From the NCBI RefSeq assembly GCF_021155775.2, contig NC_060234.1, forward strand, positions 3,720,001 through 3,784,000: a stretch of DNA of 64,000 bases, read 5' to 3'. Numbering within the stretch: position 1 is the stretch's first letter; each line of letters opens with the position of its first letter. The translations under genes were made by a program, and so were the position numbers. The DNA comes from Neodiprion pinetum. Taxonomy: Eukaryota > Arthropoda > Insecta > Hymenoptera > Diprionidae. The notes below the pieces were generated by a model. The model saw nothing but the letters and a program-made list of their open reading frames with translations, had not been told where the DNA came from and did no database searches. This document shows, piece after piece, positions 1-11,926 of this stretch.

Positions 1-517
1 GAATAAAAATGAAAGTGGAACGGTAAGAGAATGCAAGTCAGACCAATTTCACGAGTGACTTAAACAACGTTTATATTTAATTAATTATTTGACAGACTCG
101 GAAATTCTCTCACGGAGCCTGTCGCAATGTTGATAATTCTCGTTAAGACGAGGAACGACGTTCTAGCAATTTCGTTCACAGAGTTCACATAGCCGGGAAT
201 GCGAAGCTAGGCGAGGTGTTGTCCTAGATTTAACCAACGCCTCGGAAATCGGAAGGTTCCCACCTGCAGTCTTAATTGTAATGCCCCGGGTGTTGTTACG
301 TTTCCTCTAAACATTTTCAGTGATAAACCGACTCGCCTCTCTCGTTACACCGCACAAATGCACTTATTTACATCTATGCACCTCCTTCTTTCATCAATCG
401 CAGCTCGAGCTCAAATAACAAAATCCATTCCACATCCTCCGTACCGAACTCAACCCAACTGTTCGTTTTTCCTCCGATGACCTAGTTCAAACTTTTCTGA
501 TGCATATTTGTTTCCAG
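1..517. other. Non-coding sequence upstream of receptor module 1
   Basis: I see no protein-like ORF on either strand. If the acceptor proposed at 517 is used, this is an intron or the 5' flank of module 1, and the transcription start lies upstream of the window or within this stretch. Confidence 0.4.
503..517 (+). promoter_or_regulatory. Candidate splice acceptor before a 5'-UTR segment of module 1
   Basis: A pyrimidine-rich tract ending TTTGTTTCCAG, with a branch-like CTGAT just upstream, precedes CATGAAACTG. Splicing here would begin the exon at 518 and leave a leader of about 289 nt before the ATG at 807. That leader opens with a short upstream ORF: the ATG at 520 runs seven codons to a TGA. 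An upstream non-coding first exon is common in amine receptor genes, but this is inference from the splice-site match alone. Confidence 0.35.
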
Positions 518-806
518 CATGAAACTGACAATAGAGAAATGAGAAAGTAACGGACAATTTGTGTGAAAAACTTCAACTTCCGATAGATTACAGAGACAAC
601 GAGGCGAATTAAACCTACAAGAATAAATTGCTGAAATTGTTGTGTAAAATAGAAAAAAAACAAAGTGACGTGAAATGAAATAAATCACCGCGTGCTTGAA
701 GTATAACGATAATAACAATGTGGGTTTGAATAAAGAGAGGGTTGATATAATTCGTGAAAAGGTTGAAAAGTAAAGGATAATGGGAAAAAAATACAGGTCC
801 AAATAA

Positions 807-1433
807 ATGATGATAAATGTGATGGCATCATCGGGAACGACGACGCTACCTAGCAGGGATGATTCCAGTTCGATAACCGTAAACGCAACGTCGAACGTAA
901 CGTCGTCACCGGAAGGTAATCCAACGGTGGAAAACCTACCGGAGAACGTTAACGCGTTAGTGGTTGCTGTAAAGGGTATATTAATGGGTACGATAATAAC
1001 AACCGCGGTGTTGGGAAACGCTCTTGTTATAGCGAGTGTACGACGACACCGTCGTCTGAGAGTTGTGACGAACTGTTACGTCGTCAGTCTCGCGGCCGCC
1101 GATCTCCTCGTCGCAATTTGCGCGATGACTTTCAACGCCTCCGTTGAGCTTTCCGGGGGTAGGTGGCTGTTTGGTAGATTTATGTGCGACGTATGGTCAT
1201 CCCTCGACGTTTACTTCTCGACCGCCTCGATTCTCCACCTATGCTGCATCAGCGTCGACAGGTATTACGCCATCGTCAGTCCCCTCGAGTACACCGTTAT
1301 AATGAGGCAAGGGACCGTCTCCTGCATGCTGGGATCCGCCTGGATCCTACCGGCTCTTATCAGCTTCATACCCATTTTCATGGGCTGGTACACGACCGAG
1401 GAACATCTCGAGTTCATGCTCAAAAACCCCGAG
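807..1433 (+). CDS. Beta-type octopamine receptor, module 1, exon with N-terminus to TM4 (partial gene)
   Basis: This encodes residues 1-209 of a class A amine GPCR, closest to insect beta octopamine receptors, which sit in the plasma membrane and couple to Gs and adenylyl cyclase. TM1 spans about 50-76 with GN at 70-71. TM2 carries Asp99 (2.50). TM3 has Cys127 (3.25), the amine-binding Asp134 (3.32) and DRY at 151-153. TM4 has Trp179. The N-terminus is Ser/Thr-rich with sequons at Asn26 and Asn30. A TAA lies directly before the ATG, so no coding runs in from upstream in this frame. The third Met (residue 6, GTGATGGC) has the better start context. The exon ends after a complete Glu codon at a clean donor (GAG|GTAAGC); read-through would add 24 residues before a stop. 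Oddity: an extra Gly (SGGRW, 117-118) compared with module 2. Whether it is the 1R, 2R or 3R subtype cannot be decided from this half. Confidence 0.93.
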
Positions 1434-2288
1434 GTAAGCTTGGCGACTTTTATTTTTATCAACCTAGGTAGAAATCTTGCGTTGAAAATTTTGCATCATC
1501 GATTATGAGAGGGACGATAAGTGCTGGCCAAGTTTGAAAAACGTTTCGACAGGTCGTTTTGCTCGAAATGTTACATCGTGGGAAATTTGGTTCACGGTAA
1601 ATCCGGCTGCATTTATACAATCCAAGATGCATTATGACCCAAGGTTACCTGAATTCGTCTAATTCAGATTAAACTTACCAAGTTCTACATGCATTTCAGC
1701 AACTGAGAGCCTGGTCAGCATTTGTTTGATGTTTCATGTTCAGGTATAAATCGCATGTTGGTTTGAAATGAAATTCTCATTACCGAATGTTCAATACATA
1801 TAATTAGCCGAATATTTTATGTCTTAAATAGGAAAATTCCTGCGATATTTGGATTTTCAATATTATTCGACGACTGATTGCGATATGAAAATTTTCCAAG
1901 TAAATTGAAATTTGCAGATCGTTCACCCCGTTCGTGCAAAAAATGTTCCATAAAATGAGTGATGGGTTTATTCGATATCATGAAACACAAGCGACGGTTG
2001 AAACGTTCAATGAAAAGTGATCAACGAATAATATGTCAGTGTACGAGAATATGTTTTCATTCCGTCCAATCAATTGGACAAGAGGGGGTCGATCCGGGGT
2101 CGTGTTTATCAGGCGAAGAGTGTGCGTGAAGTTGAAAATTTATACCTGCCATGCACTGGCAAATGATTATCAGCACGAATCCAATCATCCTGCTGAGGGG
2201 TGTTGAATGGGACTCGATTCTGTGAAACGAAACAAAACGGCTGTGCGTTGAATCGAGGCATGATACAGGAACATATTAAATTTTCCAG
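1434..2288 (+). other. Intron 1 of receptor module 1
   Basis: This is 855 nt running from GTAAGC to TTTTCCAG, phase 0. It interrupts the second extracellular loop just before its conserved cysteine. Nothing else recognisable is inside. Confidence 0.9.
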
Positions 2289-2586
2289 GTCTGCGCGCTG
2301 GTCGTAAACCGAGCTTACGCGGTAATAAGCTCCTGCGTCTCGTTCTGGATACCAGGCCTCGTGATGATCGTGATGTACTGCAGAATTTACAAGGAGGCGG
2401 TTCGTCAGAGAAAGGCACTGAGCCGCACATCGAGCAACATCGTTCTAAATAGCGTGCATCAGCACAGATCATCAACCAGACACCATCATCATCAGCAGCT
2501 TTTGCTACAGGCAGCTGCCGACACCGGGGAGCTGGCTTTGCACACGGCACAATGCAGAGCACCGACCGAACTGAACGCCATCAATG
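2289..2586 (+). CDS. Beta-type octopamine receptor, module 1, exon with TM5 and third intracellular loop (partial gene)
   Basis: This encodes residues 210-308, joined in phase 0 to the previous exon. Cys211 is the loop-2 cysteine expected to bridge to Cys127. TM5 covers about 217-240, with Ser223 (5.42), Ser224 (5.43), Cys225 (5.44), Ser227 (5.46) and Pro231 (5.50) in ISSCVSFWIP, then Tyr239 (5.58). Ser5.42 and Ser5.46 are the usual contacts for the ligand hydroxyl in amine receptors. The third loop begins RIYKEAVRQRKAL and includes a His/Gln run (HHHHQQ) and the tail ELNAIN. The exon ends one base into a Gly codon at donor G|GTGAGT, phase 1; without splicing, a stop follows within two codons. 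TM6, TM7 and the C-tail must come from later exons, and none was found before module 2. Confidence 0.92.
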
Positions 2587-4987
2587 GTGAGTAATCGAAC
2601 AATTTACTGCAGACTCTGAATGGCCGCCGTTCTCCTTTCAGTCTCGTGTTATTACATCCAGTCTCAAATCGACTCGCAAATTCGTTTTCAAGCTTTCGCA
2701 CGTGCTAAGGATTCAGAGCTTTCACGATGCGAAACTCCGTGTGGATGTTGGAAATTTAATCACACCAGGCTCGGAGTTATTAGACAATGAGAATTAAAAA
2801 TCGACGGATGGATTTCAACAGTTTCGTCAATGCCTCGGAGTGTCCTTTCTATGCGACATCTGCTCCAGAGTGGATAACTTCTGGAATTGAGATTGACAGA
2901 AGGAATACATTGAGGAAATAGCCGGCCTTGGAACGAAGACGAAACGTCTTCAGTCTTCGTCTTCCACTTGGAATGGGTGAAAGTGACAAATTGATCAATG
3001 TACCGCTCTTGAAGTTTTCTTACCACCGATTATATGCCGAAACGTTCAGTCTGAAGGATAAGCTTTGCGTTAGGTGTGAGGACTATAAGGACATTGAAAA
3101 AATTTGTACAAACGATGTTTGCATTGAACGAATGAATAAATGAATACTGCAGTAGCGATTTCATCCTCTCACCTATTTTCTCGAGGGATCTTTAACGATC
3201 AACCGTCAATTTATATTCATCGAGTGAAGAATTACGCCATTTCCATAGATAGTGAATGCATCAGGGACTCAACGAGGCTCAGGTTCCTTTCTTCCTCGAT
3301 AGTTTTCTCATTTAAACTGTCAGGGGTCCATGCGGTCTTCGTTTCGTAATTCGTTCGAAAGTTTGGCTAACGAAAGCTTTGGTATTGTGGATTTAATTGA
3401 TCGAACAAATTCATCGATATTTCTGAAAAACGATCCTGCAACTATTGTGATTAGTGTGTTCGACGAGTTTCGCGTGCGGACAGGTATCCTTTTGCGTGCA
3501 TATTCGATGACGTAACTATAAAATGTTGATGTCTGGAGCGCCGTCGGTGTCGTCCCATCTCCGATGCAAATAAAAACAGACCTCGTATCGTTTCATGAAT
3601 AAATATTTCAATTTTACAAGCAATCGCCCCTAAAGACTATTCCATACAGTTTTCCTCAAGCGTAGAGCGCGACGCGAAGTTTCGCGCTTCAACCGTTTTC
3701 CCATAAATCTTTGGAACAAGATTCGCATCGTGATAATTATAGTCATCGCGTCGTTGGCTCAAGTTCCGATCTCTCAGATGTTCTACCGGCTTAAGAAGCG
3801 TTGAGGATGTGAATGAATGCGGTTATGAATGGAGTGTCTAATTCATGCTAGCTGTTCGTTGCAAACCGTGGCTTCACAGATAGAGCTGGAAGGTTTGTCA
3901 AGTTCCAGGATTGAATTCACCGCTGAATTTCCAACGACTTGGCTGCGCGTAATGTACTTGTCGAAAGCTTGTATGTTTCACACGACGACACGCTTCTGAA
4001 TTATTATTTTTTTTATGCGTAGAACAATTATCCTCAAGTTTGCGTAGGAACTCAAATTAGCAGAGACAATTATACCTACGTAATATGATTTGTAGAAAAT
4101 TACAGAACGAACCCGAGACAAATTTCCGCGTAGTCTAATTTCGTTCAATTGAGTGAATAAGTTCGGTTCGTGTTTCGTTTCAGATTTCATTCACCCCGAC
4201 TGCTGAGACAAAGTTATTATTAATCTCGAATGATTGCCTCAACTTTGAGTCCATGGAGATATTCAAGACTCACGATCTGAGGAAAGATGCTCGATTAATT
4301 CGGGGTGTAAGCTCGGTCGGTGAATATAACAGGAATAAAAATGAGAACGGACCAAAAGTTGTAAATATATTTTTTAAAGCCATACCGGGACAGCCGGACT
4401 CGTATTTCACTTTTTATTCAGCTTATAAATGCGACTTTCGTGCACCGTCCTGCTATCTAAATGAGCTTCGCACACGTTTTGGGAATACTGAGAGTAGAGT
4501 GGCTCCGTGTGTTTAGTCCCAGAAAGTGGTTGCAAAAAGGTTTAAACTTTGCGAGATGTCACCTGATTTCGCTTCGCGTCACGTAACGGCATTAAAATCC
4601 ATTCGAGGTCAGAATTGAATTTATTAAGTAACTTCAGCTTCGGCATATTTGCCCAAAGTTACGCAAAGTCCACCTGAAATCATATCAAGTTAGTTAAATC
4701 ATCGTCACGATTGTAACAACACGAAAGAAGTCCGTTGAAATCAATTACGGTAATGTGAAATAACTTCAAGCCAATTCAACTTACAAGAAGCGAAGTCCTG
4801 ACGCGTTGAGTACACTTAGAATGAGATTCAGAATATTAGAAGCCTCGAGGAGATTTGTTGAGCGACTTTCCTCTAAAGAAAATCGTTCCTAACGGTTATA
4901 AAACGATATTAAAAGTCGAGGGGCTGCTCGCTCGCAAATTCGGTGACTCAACGATTTCTAAAAGGAATCGATTTCTTCTTGTTTCGA

Positions 4988-5425
4988 CTGCGATTTCCGT
5001 GATTTCCGTATCAATGATATTACCTGCGATTTCGCGTGTGATTTCTGCTGATTCCGACGATTACGAGTGACATCTCAGAAATCATTAATTTTGAAACTGT
5101 CAAGAAATGAACATTGATTCATTATTATAGATTAACAATAATTAAATTACTATCAGGGATAAATGGGTATTCAATCAATAACACAGGTTATTGAAGAAAT
5201 TGGAACAATTTTTCTATTCTCTTATAAACATTTTCACGAATACTTAAACTTTTTTCACTTACAACGGGAGACGAATGCTTGCTTGGTTGGAAAGTGGATG
5301 AGTGATTCCCAGTGATTTCCTGTACATTTTGAGAAATCCCGAGGAAATCAGGAATTCACGCGATTCGAGCGATTTCTAGCGACTTCTAGCGATTCTCTGT
5401 CTGATTTCGGATGAGATGGTTCAAT
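4988..5425. repeat. Degenerate clusters of GATTTC-like hexamers
   Basis: Two clusters, about 4988-5065 and 5305-5425, repeat GATTTC, GATTCC or GACTTC separated by a few bases (for example GCGATTTC, GTGATTTC, GCGACTTC). The spacing is irregular, so this is an old or cryptic short repeat rather than a clean tandem array. Confidence 0.4.
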
Positions 5426-6213
5426 GATTCCCTAAGTGACCGGCCTCTCGTTAAAAGTCTAGAATATTATGGCTGAAAATTCGAATATGTGACGTGTATC
5501 CGCTCATCCTCCGCACACACTCTTCAACGTGAAATAAGGCTACAATAAGGCAGGCTGCGTGAACATCGGAGATCAGTGTCTGAACTATATTCACGTTGCA
5601 GCCAAGAGTGAATCAAAATCCCGACTTAGTAAATCATTGGTTTTCGAATTTGGTCTGACTGATTAAGCCGGGAATCCTCGTTCCCTTTTTCTTCACCAGT
5701 TCCCCGCTGATTTTGCTCCTTTCCGCCAAGCCATCTTCTGGCAGCAAAGATTTATTTATCGAAAAGCTTTCACCCCGCTTTTCCCTCTCTCATATCTTTT
5801 CTTTCCTTACCAGCGGCTGCGTCTCGAGACTTTTACCAACTGAATTTTTGAACCCCCAAATCCAACCCTCGCGATAAGTGGTTCTAAATCAGAACCACAG
5901 GCGTACTGCATCGAGGAGTGCGTTTGAAACTCGTTGATAAAAGAACGTTGTGTTAAAAAAGACAAATTTATTTTTTCAACCAGAAATTGAGTTTGCTCGA
6001 TGAACCGAGTCCGGATTACCTACCAGCCCCGCTCGCTTTATTATGAAAAAAAGAAAACTTCTGCAAACGAATATACACCACGTAACAAAATAGAAGGCGG
6101 GATAAATTTTCTTCGCATCCAGTATCTGTCGTACCGTTCGATAGGAAAATTCTCGATTAACGGCAAAAGAACGAAAAGGAAAAAAATGCGCACTGTGTGA
6201 ACCGTCGACACCT

Positions 6214-6221
6214 TGACGTCA
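6214..6221. promoter_or_regulatory. CRE-like palindrome TGACGTCA
   Basis: This is a perfect 8-bp cAMP-response-element consensus inside TTGACGTCAA. Beta octopamine receptors raise cAMP, so feedback by CREB is conceivable, but one octamer in non-coding DNA is weak evidence. Confidence 0.2.
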
Positions 6222-7380
6222 ATGTCAGCGACAAAGCATTCCTTCGATATTAGTTTTTTCCAACTAGGTCTCGTTGTGATTGATTAGGAGCAAAGCCGGC
6301 TCAGATCTTCTCGTCAAATGACAATTAAATTGCTTCACTCTACTTCATGCTTTCCTTTATCTTTCCCTCAATGGAATCCTCCAATAACCTCTAAGAGTGA
6401 GTAGCTGGGCTGTCTACTTCCAGTTTACTCTCTTTCTTTCTCTCTCTCTGCAATTCCCCAGAGAACGCTCTTACTTGCTGGCTAAGGTCTGGTTAACTTT
6501 TCCTCAAACATCACCAGTGGTCATTGATTTTTCGATGCAAGCTCCCATTGTCGTCTGGAAAGAGCAAAGTGACCCAACCGGTCCATAGAGAATGATCAAA
6601 CCAGCAGTCATCTAATTATGGTCAGTAAAGTTAGTTCTGCAAGATGATTAGCTACACTGTAAGAGTTTGAAGATTCGATCAACTCCTTACTCGAAGTTTT
6701 CAAGGCACTTTAAAAAATCAGTCTGCGCAATGACGCGATCCTGAATATCATTCTTTATAGATTTATCGGCAATATATAACATATCTGATTATCCCTCCGG
6801 AAGATGGAACGTTTCGTTACTCAATGGCAATACTTTTGCGAGATATCAGTGGATTTGTTGACAAAGGATCTCCGGATTTCTAGCCATCGCAATTTTCCTC
6901 ATCACAGAAGCACAGGAGGGTATCGACCAATAGGCGGTGAATTTTTTTCTTATAGAAATAAACAAAGAAAAGACGAATCCAAGGCGTTCGTCTTGAGGAC
7001 CGTTTCGGACTGTCGGAATATTGGCAAAGCATTGAGCGTTAGTCCGTTCGAACGAATGTTGTCACTCCGAAGGATAGCCTGCACGGCTGGTACGATGCCA
7101 GGACTAAAGCTGGGCATTTCTCGTCCTCCATTCAGAACCCCAGGCTTAACTTGTATTCTGCGATAGAATAAATACCACCGGGCATGAATTCGAGTGCTAT
7201 CAATGTCACATCAATGAAAAAACACTCGTTACGGTTCGCAAACGGAGCTTTTTTCAAAATTCCAACGTATCGTGTGTATATTTGTTTTGTGATTTATCAG
7301 GTTGAGCTTGACAATTAGTTGATATTTCTTCTTTACGACGTCGGAAAGACAAAAAAAAAAAAAAAAAACTAATCAGCCAA

Positions 7381-7848
7381 CAAGGAAGTAGGTATCGCAG
7401 GTCGATTTCTCCGATTTTATTTCTATTTTAATATGTTATAGTACCTAGAATAAAAAGTAAGCGACACGTCTTTTTTTTTCATCTGTTATTAAACACTTTA
7501 AGGGGGTGAAACCACCCTCCAAAGTAACGCATGTCAAGCGGCGATTTGGCAGTTTCATCCGCAAGAACATAATAATTTTCTTAGCAATCCAACGGGAAAA
7601 ATTTTCTCGTAACGAGACATGAAAAATGTAATTTTCTCAGTCAAAAGTAAGAAAAAAAAAAAACAAAAGAAGTTGCCAAATCGCTCCTTGACGTACCTTA
7701 CTTTGAAGGGTGGTTTAACCCCCTTAAAATGTTTAACGGCAGATAAAAACAAATACGTGTCGCTTAATTTTTAATGTACCGTAACATATTACAAAAAGAA
7801 GAAAAAAAAATCAAATCGGAGAAATCGATCGAAGGGATATCTTCCTTG
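7381..7848. mobile_element. Foldback (near-palindromic) element of about 470 bp
   Basis: The left arm 7381-7551 and right arm 7674-7848 are reverse complements with scattered differences. Matching blocks include CAAGGAAG with CTTCCTTG, GATTTCTCCGATTT with its complement, AAGCGACACGT with ACGTGTCGCTT, TTTAAGGGGGT with ACCCCCTTAAA, and GCGATTTGGCA with TGCCAAATCGC. The spacer is about 120 bp and AT-rich. There is no ORF of transposase type, so this is a non-autonomous foldback or long-TIR MITE. The poly-A run before the left arm is outside the paired region. Confidence 0.75.
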
Positions 7849-8854
7849 TAAGCCGAAAAGGACGACTTAAGTAGAATTTTCTACCCTTCTAAGCGTATTT
7901 AAAACTAAGCGACACAAGGGTGGGTGAGAAACTAATTCGACACTATCGCGCGTTGAAATTTTCAGCAACTGACAGAGGCAATCACTGTACCGTCAAGGCT
8001 GGCATAAGGCGAATAAACGACTCACTGCGCGGTAGAAATGTCAGCAGTATCGCAAACAACACAGATCCCGGCTGGCTTTTAATATCGTGAAGGCTGTCAT
8101 CCCGGTTGAAAGACGTTGCCGCAGGTGGGCTACGGGAATCCAATCTGCAAATTGAGACACGAAAACCCTACATTCCGCTCCTAAGCCAGAGCTTTCATCT
8201 GATAACTTAGACTGAAAATAGAACGTGATGTTTTTTTTTTTTTTTTCACATATCTCCTCGTGATGGCTGGAAAGTGATTGAGATGAATGAGAAATTTTTC
8301 ACGTTTTGGCAATTTGTTATTCTCGAAATTTGTACAACGATCTATTTTCGCGACTGATTTCAAATTTTGCTTTCGTGCCAATTTTTTCATACGCATTAAA
8401 CCGTCAATTCAATAAACACAATTGCTTTGCTCTTAGGTATGATAATTTGAAAAGAAAATATAAAAATTGCAATTCTTCTTGATATCAATATCGAAATACA
8501 AAACGAAAAAAAAGTAACAGCTTCACAAAGCAAAGGTAAACGCTATCACAAAAATGATACATCGATTTTTCTTTCAAATTTCATGCTTTTATTCAAGGCT
8601 ACCAAAAAATAACCACATCGTTCTTTTTTTCGCGGGCAAGACCGAATGCAAAAAATTTAAAGCTTGCGAACATATTTTTCTCTTCAACAGCTGAGCAAAT
8701 AATATCTTTTCCAAGTGTTGAATAATTGTGGATTTCGTAGTCGTAGTCCCTCTACAGGGATCGCGAAAGTATTTTTACAAGCAAGTTTCACGCGGTTTGA
8801 CAGATATATTTATTACACGAGGACGATTTTGAATATGAATGAAAGCGCTCGTAC

Positions 8855-8861
8855 TATATAC

Positions 8862-8938
<77 letters not shown>

Positions 8939-8940
8939 CA
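8855..8940. repeat. (TA)n microsatellite
   Basis: A pure TA run at about 8863-8923 is flanked by TATACGTATA and TATGTATATACATATA variants. It yields spurious Tyr-Ile ORFs on both strands. Confidence 0.97.
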
Positions 8941-9969
8941 AGCGTGATGCTAAAAATGGCGTGAAAATCGCTTTACGGAGTAGAAATAAATTCGTATACA
9001 TTAAACATATAGTGGGTTTCAAATTACACAGAGAATTCAACACCGACATATGAAATGTTTATTAAAATCCTACAAAAAGTATGAATAAATTTTCTAATCT
9101 TTCAAAAAGCTTCCAGACAGCAAATCCGACGTTTGTCTGCGATTTGAGCTGTACACCGACTACGTTATTTCCGAGCAAATAACACGACCTGTTAGAAATA
9201 GTCTACAATATTGTAACTTCCCGGCAGAGCAATGCACGAGTATCGATTCGTCGGTTGCATTTAGTATGGTAATCCTTGAGGATTTCATGCTGCACGCGTC
9301 AGACTTCGATAAATCGAAAATCGCAAGGTCGCATCCTTCACCGTTTCAGCTTTTGCCTAGCCACCGGAAAAACGTCGATCGATTATTTAAGTTCTCGTAT
9401 TATAGTTACGAAAATCAAAGTTCAGGAGGGAATTAATGCAGCCCTTGAAATCAACCCCAAAACCACATCCCCTAAACTTCTTCAAGCTGTACGTAAGAAG
9501 TTTTTTTTTTTTTTTTTACAGCGCACGATTTACAGAAGAAATTGTACTTGGTTACCCACTTCGAAGGTGTGTTCAAACATCCCTGCGGAAATGTTTCATT
9601 CCACGTATAATGTGACGTGTACGGTTGATTGAAAAAGTGTTAAACCCGAAGCCCGTATCGAATTTCTGTACAACAAGGTTACAGAAGCTTCTGTAATATA
9701 TCTCGCAGTCTGATTTACGTTTAACTTTGTAATTGCCAATCGATTGAAACGCCAGGTCAGAAGTTAAGCTCTGCACGCATACGAATTCATTTCAAGGTCA
9801 ATATAATAATGATGACAATAAAGTTATAACTCGTACGAAAATAGATAAGGAAAGGAACGATCAAAGCTACCTTCTAGCTCGAAGAGAAACAAAGTCCGTT
9901 GCTCGGCGCTAATTCCCCGAATTATTTCAGACCTTGCAGCAACTTCTCGAGCTTTGCTGCTGCGCGACA

Positions 9970-9993
9970 AATGAGGGAGAAAGAGGGAGAAAG

Positions 9994-10036
<43 letters not shown>

Positions 10037-10037
10037 A
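9970..10037. repeat. Polypurine GA microsatellite
   Basis: Blocks of GAGGGAGAAA and GAGAGAAA grade into a pure (GA)n run. GAGA tracts can bind GAGA-factor-like proteins in insects, but nothing here shows that use. Confidence 0.95.
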
Positions 10038-11255
10038 ATCTCGTTGTTTCATCAAGTTACTTCCCACAACTTACTCCCGCCTTCGAATTCCGTTACATGA
10101 ATTATTCATGTGTTTTTCTAGTCTATTAAGAATCCAACGGCGTGGGATTTTGAGCTTGAATGAGCGCGCATTCTGCCCTCCAAGTACAAATTAATGCTCC
10201 CGTCGCCTTGTGCATTCGAACAACAAATATGAACGGGATGCGCAACGGAGTCAAGGTGAATGTCGTAAAATTATTGAACGAGGTGATTGTTATATCGACG
10301 TTAAAAATTTTATACTTGTCGCCTGTTTCTTCTACCTGTTGCAGAAATGCGATTCGTACGTTTTATGGATATAAAATAATCTCCTCCTTCTCCCTCTCCT
10401 CCATCGATACTTGATATCAAGATTAGTTCGATTTTTTCACACGCCCTCTTGTTGACTTATTCGAACAACTTCACGTATGGATCCTGGGGCACTCTTCTTC
10501 GTTGAAACCTATCTAATATACGATCGTGCCGAAATTATTTTTCGACATGTGACGTTATTTCTCATCCAAAACTAAGTACCAAAGAAAAAATTAGCGGCTT
10601 TGCGGCATATTATAATGTATCGTAGGGCTAGAATTTCACTTGCAGGTCCCTTTAATTTCAAAATCATACTAAAGAAATTTCGTACATGGTCTCAAGTTGT
10701 AAATTTATCATCAATGTTCGTTAATACATCCGCTACAAGATAGGTGAACATCCATGTTTGAATTTATCAGCTTTCTTCTGAGACCAGAGTTTCATGGTGT
10801 ATAGTATTTCACACACACAGACACGCGATCATTCGAAAACGTATCAAATAATTTTGCAAAATGACAGCTTTGGCTTCTACTTCCACGTAACACTCCGACT
10901 AGATAAAAATCGAAATGAAAAACATATGAAAAATTCAGCAAACCGGAAAGACGTTTGTAATTGTTAATAAAATGTCTCACAATATTGCACCGGTCAGTTT
11001 GTTAGTCGAATTTCTCCATCTCTCCATAATTCTTTAACTAACGAGTTCATTAATCGGACAAAATATCTTCCGGAGTACTTTGTCAAAATCAGATGCCTCC
11101 ACTTTCTCACCGAACAAAGGAATTGCCGGATGAAATGTACCCGCGATATTTTTGGAACGTGAACTTCCGGGCTGGCAGTTTTTCTTTGGCAAGAGAAAGA
11201 AGAATGAAAGAAAAAAAAAACGGGGAATTATACCACACCGAAAATACATGTATAT

Positions 11256-11926
11256 AAGGGCATTCCACGCCAAATTAGCAGCCCGTGTAACCCACCCCCT
11301 TAGATCTTAATCATTTTTTAAAATGATATTCTTACCGACCCAACAGGATCTCGGAATTTTCTTCAGATTTCTTTAGCCTCCAATGAAATCTGAAAAAATT
11401 CACACAGATTCTATGATTTTGAATGTGATTTTCCGACACCATACGATAATAAGATCTCGATATTTAGTATTTTTTTTTGCAAGCTTTTAGTCAATCTACG
11501 TTGGAATTCGAGCTAGTCGTTTTTATTTCTAGTTCACGATCTGAATAGATTACGGAAACATGAAAATAATTTGATTCTGCAATCTATTTAGATCAAAGTT
11601 TAAAGAAAAGAACAAATCCAATTGTGACATGGGAAAACTTAAAACTGGCGATAAAAAAAAAAATAGTATATATTGAGATCGCATTATCGTGTGTTGGTCA
11701 AAAATCACATTTCAAATCATGTGATCGGTGTAAATTTTTTTTTACATGTATGAAAATGATGTTTCAGGAATTAGTTTTACAATTTAATTATAAGTTTCAC
11801 CAGTGACTCAAGAAAATCTGCAAACAATTCCTGAGACCTTTTTGGGTTGGTCAGAACATCGTACCAAAAAAAAAAAAAAAATTATCAAAATCGAATCGAA
11901 TCAATTTGACACGGAATATCCCATAC
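11256..11926. mobile_element. Non-autonomous element with GGCATTCCACG-type inverted ends
   Basis: The left end reads GGGCATTCCACGCCAAATT. The right end reads CAATTTGACACGGAATATCC, which is its imperfect reverse complement. The same end, in the orientation AATTGGCGTGGAATGCC, occurs at 32742. No transposase is seen in the roughly 670-bp interior, so it is probably a deleted or MITE-like DNA transposon. Confidence 0.5.

Larger units (their letters stand above)
2587..7380. other. Long non-coding stretch after module 1
   Basis: No convincing exon is seen. Short ORFs here have AT-driven composition, and none shows TM6 or TM7 motifs. It holds degenerate GATTTC repeats and a CRE-like octamer, listed separately. 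It is either intron of module 1 or intergenic DNA. Confidence 0.5.
7849..11255. other. Non-coding stretch with microsatellites
   Basis: Apart from the (TA)n and GA tracts listed separately, I see no exon, RNA gene or element. ORFs crossing the microsatellites are low-complexity artefacts. Confidence 0.5.

Noticed and set aside
1184..1471. Plus-strand 95-codon ORF inside module 1
   Set aside because: Out-of-frame shadow of the receptor exon.
8715..9053. ORFs on both strands across the (TA)n tract
   Set aside because: Tyr-Ile runs come from the microsatellite.
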